Part shown: positions 52,614 to 59,420 of the stretch, piece after piece
Numbering within the stretch: the first letter of the stretch is position 1
How the letters are laid out: each line of letters starts with the position of its first letter
Source: Cryomorphaceae bacterium
Lineage (GTDB): Bacteria; Bacteroidota; Bacteroidia; Flavobacteriales; ECT2AJA-044
Direction of reading: 5' to 3'
DNA: 64,000 nt
NCBI GenBank assembly: GCA_017798125.1
Contig: CP059070.1
Coordinates: 1,612,001 to 1,676,000, forward strand
Program-made: the position numbers and the translations under genes
The notes under the pieces: generated by a model
What the model was told of the DNA's origin: nothing
Seen by the model: only the letters and a program-made list of their open reading frames with translations
The model's database searches: none

Positions 52614-53204
52614 TCAAGCCGCGACGGGCGCTTTCTTGGCCAGATCGGCTACGCGCTTCTTCTTTGCGGGAGATTGCTCGCCTGTTTCGGCGTAGATTTT
52701 CGCGTCCTCCAGAACGGTTTCTAAGGTCTTGATCATCTTCTTCTCCATCATTCCATTCATCAAAGAACCCATGAGTCCTTTGGAACGAAACTTGGCTTTC
52801 ATAACCAAGATGGCTCGGTTTTCAGAGACCGGAACCACCGTCCAGTTGTTCTCGGCGAAGGTGACGAAACCGGGCAGGCCGTCCGTGACCTCGTAGGCCA
52901 GATTCATGCGGTCCTCGTCGTAGGCGGTTAAGCGCTCGCTGATTTTGTTGAATCCTTTGACATTTACGTCGCAGAAGCGCTCGCTGCAAACGGCTCCTTC
53001 AAATTCGGGGTTTCCCGTTCCTACGGCGTGATCTACATTAGAAGACCACTTGTAGACATCTACAAATCCAGGTCCAACCATTTCCCAAAGCTCGTCTGCA
53101 GAGACTTCGATGACTATTTCTCTTTCTACATCAAATCCATGTTGTGCCATGACTATTCCATTTAGGGTGAATAAAACGACTAGTGTTGCTAGGAACTTCT
53201 TCAT
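52614..53204 (-). CDS. Exported SRPBCC family protein
   Basis: From ATG 53204 the product is 196 residues with a signal peptide (KKFLATLVVLFTLNGIVMAQ) and an SRPBCC/polyketide-cyclase-like domain (VEREIVIEVSADELWEMVG, GAVCSERFCDVNVKGF, FAENNWTVVPV). The tail is Lys/Ala rich. SRPBCC folds bind hydrophobic ligands; this one would act in the periplasm. The upstream region carries a dyad resembling the one in front of the neighbouring AraC gene, so it may be an AraC target. Confidence 0.8.
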   Translation of the reverse strand: MKKFLATLVVLFTLNGIVMAQHGFDVEREIVIEVSADELWEMVGPGFVDVYKWSSNVDHAVGTGNPEFEGAVCSERFCDVNVKGFNKISERLTAYDEDRMNLAYEVTDGLPGFVTFAENNWTVVPVSENRAILVMKAKFRSKGLMGSLMNGMMEKKMIKTLETVLEDAKIYAETGEQSPAKKKRVADLAKKAPVAA

Positions 53205-53255
53205 CGTGCATTGATTTAAGTTACAAGACAAAGATCCGGGGAATAGGGGGTCGGG

Positions 53256-53268
53256 CTTTTCCGAAAAG
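53256..53268. promoter_or_regulatory. Candidate AraC operator upstream of the SRPBCC gene
   Basis: CTTTTC-C-GAAAAG, followed by GTCC, lies 19 bases upstream of GATCTTTG (53229-53236, one mismatch to TAnnTTTG) on the minus strand, that is, in the -33 position. It resembles the dyad at 54147-54165. Confidence 0.45.
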
Positions 53269-53274
53269 GTCCGC

Positions 53275-54117
53275 TTACTTTCTGTTTTGGTTTAAGCGGT
53301 AAGCTGACGGGGAAAGGTCGTACTTGTTGTGGAAGTTGGCGCTGAAGGTGGTCACGTCTTGGAAGCCGGAATCGTAAGCGATACTTGAGATGGGCTCAGT
53401 GGTGCAGAGGATGCGGTTGGCGGCATGTTCCAGCCGGCGGTTCTTGATGTAACGGGCCGGGGATTCGCCGAATTCCTTTTTGAATTCCCGTTTGAAGGTG
53501 GACAGGCTCATGTTGCAGATAAAGGCCAGTTGGTCCATGCTCAGGGAATTGAAGAGATTGCGCTCGATGGTCTGCACAAACTCCATATTGACCGGGGCGA
53601 AGATTTCGGAGAGCAGCTGCCGAATATTCTCGTAATTCTCGCTTTTCAGCAGAATCATCATGAGCTCCTTGAGTTTGAGAATACCGAGTTCCTCGTCGAG
53701 TAAACTGGGCTCTTCGAAGTAGATGGACAGGTTGGTCACGTACTGCTCAATGAGCCGGTTGTCCACGAACTGAGGCGGGCTCTGGTTCCCATCGGCTTTC
53801 AAGAAACTGGGCACTTCATTTTTGTAGATGGTCTTCAGTAGATCCGGATACAGGTATATGGCGATCGCTTCGCATTCTTCTCCTCCTTTGGCGGGTACGT
53901 AGCGCTGCACGTAGTTGTTGCAGTTTTTTACCACGGCTTCGTTTTCCCCTATTCGGTGGACGCCACGAGAATCGTAGCTCAGCATGTTTCCTTCCACCAT
54001 GTAGAAAAAACAGGCGAAGTCTTGAATGGACCCTTGCATGTCCATAGGGGTGCTGAAGCGCGCCTTCTGAAAAAGCGGTCTTCCCTGAAATTCGATGATT
54101 TGGCTACTGATGATCAT
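53275..54117 (-). CDS. AraC family transcriptional regulator
   Basis: A 280-residue regulator with an N-terminal sensing domain (FFYMVEGNMLSYDSRGVHRI, AIAIYLYPDLLKTIY) and a C-terminal double HTH: SMDQLAFICNMSLSTFKREFK and EPISSIAYDSGFQDVTTFSANFHNKYDLSPSAYR. The last motif is the AraC signature. The sensing domain is of the type often found in Bacteroidota AraC proteins, with unknown ligand. It follows marC by 54 bases that hold a dyad. Confidence 0.93.
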   Translation of the reverse strand: MIISSQIIEFQGRPLFQKARFSTPMDMQGSIQDFACFFYMVEGNMLSYDSRGVHRIGENEAVVKNCNNYVQRYVPAKGGEECEAIAIYLYPDLLKTIYKNEVPSFLKADGNQSPPQFVDNRLIEQYVTNLSIYFEEPSLLDEELGILKLKELMMILLKSENYENIRQLLSEIFAPVNMEFVQTIERNLFNSLSMDQLAFICNMSLSTFKREFKKEFGESPARYIKNRRLEHAANRILCTTEPISSIAYDSGFQDVTTFSANFHNKYDLSPSAYRLNQNRK

Positions 54118-54146
54118 GCCCCAAAACTAGGTGAACCCAAGTTCGG

Positions 54147-54165
54147 GGACTTTCTGAAAAAGTCC
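54147..54165. promoter_or_regulatory. Candidate AraC autoregulatory operator
   Basis: GGACTTT-CTGAA-AAAGTCC is a perfect 7-bp inverted repeat, 17 bases upstream of a perfect -7 box TAGTTTTG (54129-54122, minus). The box is only four bases from ATG 54117, which would make the mRNA leaderless or place the true start downstream. Confidence 0.45.
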
Positions 54166-54171
54166 AAGTTA

Positions 54172-54786
54172 TTATCCGTGTTGGAAGAAGTCGCGGATAC
54201 CACTCAGGATACTCTGCATGGCATAGGAGGCCAGAATAAGCCCCATGATCTTGGAAATAATAGTGATGCCGTAGATACCAATGACCTTCTGGAGTCGACT
54301 AGCCGCTAATAGAACAATCATGGTTAAAAGGACTATGACCAAGACCAATACGGTAGTGAGGGCTTGTTCATTCAAGGAATAGAGGTGGTTGTCCGTAAGG
54401 AGTACTGCGGCCATGATGGCTCCTGGTGAAGCAATGGAAGGAATGGCGACCGGGAAAACCGTCACGTGCTTGTAGTCTTGAATCAGTTCAACTTCGCTCG
54501 CTGGCTTTCCTTGACCAAAGACCATAGTGAGAGCGAATAGAAATAGAATCAAACCGCCGCTGATCTGAAAGGCGTCCAGGGAAATGTGCATCCATTCCAA
54601 GATGATTTGACCGACAACAATGAAAAAGAGGAAAATGCCAAAGGCGACTAGGGGCCCAATAATAGCCACTTTCCGCGTGTGCTGTCCGTTGAGCTGTTTG
54701 GTGGCTTCAAGATATACGGGTATGGAACCGATCGGATCGATGACCGCGAAGAGAATAACAATCTGGGCAAGGATATGCGACCACAT
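54172..54786 (-). CDS. marC: MarC family integral membrane protein
   Basis: A 204-residue protein with six hydrophobic helices. The N-terminal VILFAVIDPIGSIPVYLEAT and the mid-protein FPVAIPSIASPGAIMAAVLL are the MarC family repeats. Despite the name the function is not established; transport of small molecules has been proposed. It is 13 bases downstream of the DUF3124 gene and appears to end the second photolyase operon. Confidence 0.92.
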   Translation of the reverse strand: MWSHILAQIVILFAVIDPIGSIPVYLEATKQLNGQHTRKVAIIGPLVAFGIFLFFIVVGQIILEWMHISLDAFQISGGLILFLFALTMVFGQGKPASEVELIQDYKHVTVFPVAIPSIASPGAIMAAVLLTDNHLYSLNEQALTTVLVLVIVLLTMIVLLAASRLQKVIGIYGITIISKIMGLILASYAMQSILSGIRDFFQHG

Positions 54787-54799
54787 GGGCGAATAGATC

Positions 54800-55327
54800 T
54801 TATTCGATGCGCACGCCTCGAGAGGTAAAGGAGATTCCCTGCTGCCCAGAGGTGGAGATCATCACCGTCTCCATCAAAGGCTCAGGAGACCCTGCTTCGT
54901 GTTTCCATTCGATTAAGAAGTTACTGCCCGGGCCACCTGATTCATCGCTCTCATTGATCACGATTTCGACGGTTTCCATCGGCAATAAGTAAACGGGCTT
55001 GGTGAGGTGTTCTTGAACCAAGTTTCCATGAGTGTCGTAGTAGTTGGCACTGGTTAAGAACAGCGTGTCTTTAACGCTGGTATTTCGGATACTCGCGGTA
55101 ACGGTCAAAGCGTGCAGGCGTTTTTCCGTTTGACTGTAGATTCCCGAATACACAGGAACATAAGTGACGCCTCGGTCCAGAGAATCCAAGCGAACGACGT
55201 TGGTTTCGCGTTCCTTCCAATTGATCACCGGCTTTTCATCATTGCCTTTGGGTGACGAAGGGCTCATACAACTCACGAGCATCAATATCGGGAGTGCAGC
55301 GAGAAAACGAGAAACAGTTCGGTTCAT
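54800..55327 (-). CDS. DUF3124 lipoprotein
   Basis: A 175-residue lipoprotein (lipobox LMLVSC) with the DUF3124 core: YVPVYSGIYSQTEKRLHALTVTASIRNT, YYDTHGNLVQEHL, and a late GPGSNFLIEWK. The family is periplasmic and uncharacterised. It starts ten bases after the DUF2452 stop, so it should be transcribed with the photolyase genes upstream. Confidence 0.85.
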   Translation of the reverse strand: MNRTVSRFLAALPILMLVSCMSPSSPKGNDEKPVINWKERETNVVRLDSLDRGVTYVPVYSGIYSQTEKRLHALTVTASIRNTSVKDTLFLTSANYYDTHGNLVQEHLTKPVYLLPMETVEIVINESDESGGPGSNFLIEWKHEAGSPEPLMETVMISTSGQQGISFTSRGVRIE

Positions 55328-55337
55328 GGTATAGGAT

Positions 55338-55784
55338 TTAATGCGTATCGGGCTCTGGCAGAATATCCCATGTATGGTCCGCCATTAACCTTACCGAAGC
55401 TACGAATTCTGGATAGGATTTCGAACGCCCCCATTCCCGGGGTCCAATGAGAGACAATACACTTTCGTTGTCCTCCTTGCGGTACAAGTGGTAAACGTGA
55501 TTGATTTCCGGGGAGAAATTCATTTCTGCAGCATAGATCATTTCGGAAATTTCCTTTCGGTCCTCGATGGCCTTGGCCTGCTTTGCGAGCAATTCAATTT
55601 GATCTTTAATTTGGCCCAATTGCTGGTCCGTCTGCTCATACATGGCACTCAAGGCCTTCACACGAACCTTCTTTTTATCGACCTTCTCAATCTTGGCGCT
55701 GCCCACATGGTGCTCGTACTCCAAGGTACTCGGCTTTTCGGCCACCTTGTCCTTGTCAATCGGATTCTTGAATTCTTCGCTCAT
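55338..55784 (-). CDS. DUF2452 family protein
   Basis: From ATG 55784 the product is 148 residues and contains the DUF2452 pattern NPIDKDKVAEKPSTLEYEHH, a coiled-coil middle (YEQTDQQLGQIKDQIELLAKQ) and a conserved C-terminal MNFSPEINHVYHLYRK with LSLIGPREWG. The ATG overlaps the stop of the photolyase-like gene by four bases, favouring this start over the upstream in-frame ATGs. Function unknown; the end looks like a small nucleic-acid or protein-binding domain, which is a guess. Confidence 0.85.
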   Translation of the reverse strand: MSEEFKNPIDKDKVAEKPSTLEYEHHVGSAKIEKVDKKKVRVKALSAMYEQTDQQLGQIKDQIELLAKQAKAIEDRKEISEMIYAAEMNFSPEINHVYHLYRKEDNESVLSLIGPREWGRSKSYPEFVASVRLMADHTWDILPEPDTH

Positions 55785-57250
55785 TTCAATATCTCTTGTG
55801 TCCGCCTCCGTATACTTCTGTTTGGCGCTGTGTGCCTTGCTAAGATACGGCGACTTTCGCTCTTCACTTGAGGCCATTTCTGCGCCTCCCAAATCCATTT
55901 TCTGGCCCTACGGGCCGATGCTGCCACATCCACAACAGGTCGCGGATAGTCAATGCCCAAACGCAATTCGTACAGCTCTTGTTCCATTTCCGTCATTTTC
56001 CAAGGCTCATGAATAAATTCGATCGGCAAGTCAGTCAATTCCGGGATCCATCGTTTGATAAACAAGCCTTTTGGATCGTGATCTTCACCTTGCTTGATTG
56101 GATTGTACATGCGCACCGTATTGATCCCCGTAACGCCTGCCTGCATTTGAATTTGTGGAAAGTGAATGCCCGGTTCAAAATCCAAAAAGACGTTACCCAA
56201 ATGCTGAGCTCCGGCTTGCCAGGGCTGCCATAGGTGATGGGTTAAGAAGCTCACCAACATGGCCCGCATTCGGAAGTTGAGAAAACCCGTTTCATTCAAA
56301 CAGCGCATACAGGCATCGACCATAGGGACTCCTGTTTGCCCAGCCGTCCAGGCTTCTACTAGCTCTTGATCGACGGGCTTTTCCAACGCCGCGAACCCCC
56401 GGTTGATGTCCTCGAACTCCATACGGCACTCACTTTCAAACTTTTGAATGAAATGACAGTGCCAGTGAATTCGGCTGATGAAGGCTTGAAGGTTTCGCTT
56501 ATTCCCCCGCTCCAAAGCACCCCGAGCTGCTTGATACACCTGGCGGATACTTATGGTGCCCCACGCCAAATGAGGACTCAATCGAGATCCGCTCGATCGA
56601 GCTTCGCTCGGTTTGGAGATATGACGTTGATAATTAATGCTGCGCTCCTCGAGAAAAGACTTGAGACAGGCGTGTGCTGCAGCTTCTCCCGGTTCCTGAT
56701 AGGCCTCTGAATAATCGCTCCAAGCTTTCCGTAAGTCTTCCGGCAATTCGAACGACTCCACATCCATATCCGAGACCCAGCTTCCTTTGGACCAATCTGG
56801 GTTTTTCTTGGGCTGTAGCATAAGCGAGCGCCACTCCGCATCCCAATTTTGTCGGTTCTTCCGACCTCGCCGAACGCCCTGCTGTCGGTACTCATGCCAC
56901 TGCACGCCATTTGCCCGAGCCCAGAGTCCAACAGATTGGTCTCGATCAAAGGTGAGTCTTAAGCCGACTTCGAGATGCGAGTATATAGTCTTGGGTTGAA
57001 GTTTCTCGAAGACGTCAAGGGCCTCTCCATAACAAAGAACGGCTTTGCCGCCGTGCCCATGAACACGCCGCTGAAACTCCAGCCAGCTGTGGTACATGAA
57101 TTGCCAATGACGCGTACTCATTTCGGAATGCGCCATCAGAGAAGGTTCAACAATCCAGACGATAAGCGTAGGTTCTCCAGAAGCTACAGCCGCGAATAGA
57201 GGTTCGTGGTCACGAGTTCGGAAGTCCCGTTTGATCCAAACAAGATTCAC
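55781..57250 (-). CDS. Atypical cryptochrome/photolyase family protein
   Basis: From GTG 57250 the protein has 489 residues. The antenna-like domain begins NLVWIKRDFRTRDHEPL; the FAD domain has HLAWGTISIRQVY, GVPMVDACMRCLNETGFLNF and RMRAMLVSFLTHHLW. At the flavin pocket, where CPD photolyases have NNGGWQW, it reads FEPGIHFPQIQMQAGVTG (about 355-372), so the usual flavin-facing Asn is absent. This pattern defines a separate, little-studied branch. The GTG overlaps the stop of the FeS photolyase by four bases, implying joint action. An exact palindrome copy (55903-55919) encodes SARRAR near the C-terminus. Confidence 0.9.
   Translation of the reverse strand: MNLVWIKRDFRTRDHEPLFAAVASGEPTLIVWIVEPSLMAHSEMSTRHWQFMYHSWLEFQRRVHGHGGKAVLCYGEALDVFEKLQPKTIYSHLEVGLRLTFDRDQSVGLWARANGVQWHEYRQQGVRRGRKNRQNWDAEWRSLMLQPKKNPDWSKGSWVSDMDVESFELPEDLRKAWSDYSEAYQEPGEAAAHACLKSFLEERSINYQRHISKPSEARSSGSRLSPHLAWGTISIRQVYQAARGALERGNKRNLQAFISRIHWHCHFIQKFESECRMEFEDINRGFAALEKPVDQELVEAWTAGQTGVPMVDACMRCLNETGFLNFRMRAMLVSFLTHHLWQPWQAGAQHLGNVFLDFEPGIHFPQIQMQAGVTGINTVRMYNPIKQGEDHDPKGLFIKRWIPELTDLPIEFIHEPWKMTEMEQELYELRLGIDYPRPVVDVAASARRARKWIWEAQKWPQVKSESRRILARHTAPNRSIRRRTQEILK
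55903..55919. repeat. Dispersed palindrome, exact copy inside the atypical photolyase gene
   Basis: TGGCCCTACGGGCCGAT, in frame as SARRAR on the minus strand. Confidence 0.75.
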
Positions 57251-58767
57251 AGTTCCTCTATGTTTTCGAGGACCCACTCTGCGCGTTGCATGATTTTGGC
57301 TCGCTGCTCCGGGTCCATTCGGTCTAGATTCCGGTAGGCCATCCCGATGCGCGGATTCTTGCCGAACTCCTCGCGATGTCGTTCATAGAAATGCCAGTAC
57401 AGACTGTTGAAAGGGCACGCTTTATCACCGGTCTTTTCCTTGAATTGATAGTGGCATCCCGAGCAGTAGTTGCTCATCTTGTTGATATAATTTGCGCTAG
57501 AGTTATAGGGCTTGGTTCCCACAATTCCGCCGTCTGCAAATTGACTCATCCCCCGGGTGTTTGTGATCTCGACCCACTCGAAGGCATCGATGTAAATGCC
57601 CAAATACCAACGGTCCAATTCATCGGGATTTATACCGGCCAAAAGCGCGAAGTTTCCGGTGACCATCAAACGCTGAATATGGTGGGCGTAAGCGTGGTCT
57701 AAACTCTGCTTCACCGAGTGGCGGACGCAGTTCATCTTGGTTTCTCCCGTCCAAAAATAGGAGGGAAGGGGACGATCGGCCCGTAGGGCATTCTTCTCGG
57801 CATAATCCGGCATATGCGCCCAATAAACGCCGCGCATATATTCACGCCACCCAATGATTTGCCGCACAAAGCCCTCAATTTGGTTCAGCTCAATGTCGTC
57901 GCGCTTTCGGTATTCGGCGATGCACCGATTCACCACATCGAGGGGATGGAGCATCTTCGTGTTCAGCGCAAAGCTCAATCGACTGTGATACCCACTCCAG
58001 TCATCGGTGTGCATGGCATCCTGATAGGTCCCAAATTGCTGGAGCAGATGCTCTGCGAAGTAGTCCAGCACTTCTTGCGCCTCACGGCGCGATGTCGGCC
58101 AAGGCAACCGTTCCTCATCCAGGTTGCCAATGGTCTCTACTCCCTCTCGATCCAGCATTTCCACAATATCACGGACGTCATGGGCGAATTCCAAGGGCTC
58201 TGGAAACACGACGTTCTTGGGGAATTTTTTGCGGTTGGCCCCGTCGTAGTTCCACTTTCCGCCTTCAGGTTCTCCTGCCACCATCAAGAGATCGTATTTC
58301 TTTCGCATGGAGCGGTAGAAGCTCTCCATCAAATAGGTCTTTTTCCCTTTGAAGAATTCAGCGAGTTCCGTGCGTTTGGTCAAAAAGTGCTCGGTATCAA
58401 CACCTTCTGTTGGAATGCCCAAGTCCATTCGTTGAAGGAGTTGGTCCAGACGATATTCGTCGGGCCACTGATATTCAAATCGTTCGATCCCGTATTCTGC
58501 GATGAGTCTCTGAAGGTTTCCTTCAAATCCGCTATTGTCGGGTGCGTCCAAAGCGATATAGGTCACCTGATGCCCCGCAGATTCAAGGGCTTTGGCAAAG
58601 CGGCGCATGGAGGCAAAAAGCGCACAAACTTTTTGAATATGATGAGGTGCATAGTCCGTTTCGGACCGCACTTCCATCAGGACATAGTGGACATTTGGAG
58701 TCTTCTCTTTGTACCATGAATGGGCGGCATTGAGCTGATCTCCGAGAATAAGGCGCAGGGTTTTCAC
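57247..58767 (-). CDS. FeS-type bacterial (6-4) photolyase (FeS-BCP/PhrB-like)
   Basis: From GTG 58767 the protein has 506 residues, beginning KTLRLILGDQLNAAHSW as FeS-BCP proteins do; an ATG at 58809 would add 14 residues and overlap the divergent DUF429 start. Four Cys for the 4Fe-4S cluster are visible at about 344 (MNCVRH), 433 and 436 (NYCSGC) and 449 (KACPF), close to Cys350/438/441/454 of Agrobacterium PhrB. The HAHHIQRLM segment keeps the paired His needed for (6-4) repair. The known antenna of this family is dimethyl-ribityllumazine. The codons for NALRAD contain a palindrome copy (57775-57789). Confidence 0.94.
   Translation of the reverse strand: MKTLRLILGDQLNAAHSWYKEKTPNVHYVLMEVRSETDYAPHHIQKVCALFASMRRFAKALESAGHQVTYIALDAPDNSGFEGNLQRLIAEYGIERFEYQWPDEYRLDQLLQRMDLGIPTEGVDTEHFLTKRTELAEFFKGKKTYLMESFYRSMRKKYDLLMVAGEPEGGKWNYDGANRKKFPKNVVFPEPLEFAHDVRDIVEMLDREGVETIGNLDEERLPWPTSRREAQEVLDYFAEHLLQQFGTYQDAMHTDDWSGYHSRLSFALNTKMLHPLDVVNRCIAEYRKRDDIELNQIEGFVRQIIGWREYMRGVYWAHMPDYAEKNALRADRPLPSYFWTGETKMNCVRHSVKQSLDHAYAHHIQRLMVTGNFALLAGINPDELDRWYLGIYIDAFEWVEITNTRGMSQFADGGIVGTKPYNSSANYINKMSNYCSGCHYQFKEKTGDKACPFNSLYWHFYERHREEFGKNPRIGMAYRNLDRMDPEQRAKIMQRAEWVLENIEEL
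57775..57789. repeat. Dispersed palindrome, near-exact copy inside the FeS photolyase gene
   Basis: ATCGGCCCGTAGGGC then A instead of CA; in frame as ALRAD. A second variant GCGCC-TCAC-GGCGC-GAT lies at 58077-58093 in the same gene. Confidence 0.65.
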
Positions 58768-58807
58768 ATTTGGAGAACAACCTAGAGTCCTCAGCGGTTT
58801 ACAACTC

Positions 58808-59392
58808 ATGCGAATTTGGGGAATTGATTACGGATCCAAGATGGCCGGGACTACCGCCATAGCCTCTACAGAGGGCGAAGGCGTACGCATTTACTCCTCC
58901 GTAAAGGGTCAAGATGCGGATAAAATGATCTTGGATATTGCCCTCGGGGAAAGGCCTGAAATCATATTTCTAGACGCTCCCCTGAGTCTGCCTGGTGCTT
59001 ATTTTGGTGATGGAGACGACTATTTCTACCGCCCGGTGGACCGAGAAGTCGGGGCCATGTCGCCCATGTTTCTCGGTGGATTAACGGCAAGAGCCATGCG
59101 CCTGAAGAAGCAGTTGGAAGAGCAGTTGGGTAAAGTGATCATTCTGGAATCATATCCCAAGCTCAGAGCAAGAGAACTGGAGTTGAACGAGGAGGTTTAC
59201 AAAAAGGACTTCAGTGGCCTTCCTGCTTTTTTGACTCGGTTGAAAGAAGAACACCCTCATTGGGAACTGCAGGGAGAACTCAAAAACTGGCATGAGTTCG
59301 ATGCGCTTTTGGCCTTGAGTTCCGCAGAGCGGTACCAGAAAGGCGCACACCGCACCTTTGGTCCCGAAGACCGGGCTCGAATCTACATTTAG
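58808..59392 (+). CDS. DUF429 RNase H-fold protein
   Basis: A 194-residue protein with the RNase H-like start RIWGIDYGSKMAGTTAIA, a second acidic site in IIFLDAPLSLPG, and a late EFDALLALSSAERY. DUF429 proteins are predicted nucleases with the fold of RNase H; none is well characterised. It is divergent from the FeS photolyase gene with almost no intergenic space, so shared promoter control is possible. Confidence 0.85.
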   Translation: MRIWGIDYGSKMAGTTAIASTEGEGVRIYSSVKGQDADKMILDIALGERPEIIFLDAPLSLPGAYFGDGDDYFYRPVDREVGAMSPMFLGGLTARAMRLKKQLEEQLGKVIILESYPKLRARELELNEEVYKKDFSGLPAFLTRLKEEHPHWELQGELKNWHEFDALLALSSAERYQKGAHRTFGPEDRARIYI

Positions 59393-59420
59393 GCCGTCAA
59401 ATTTCCCCTACCTTCGTGCC

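Noticed and set aside
7482-57789. CRISPR array or tandem repeat
   Set aside because: The palindromes are widely scattered with no regular spacing and no spacers.
57814-58719. 301-codon open frame antisense to the FeS photolyase gene
   Set aside because: It is a shadow of a well-supported gene, with no domain, signal or start context of its own.
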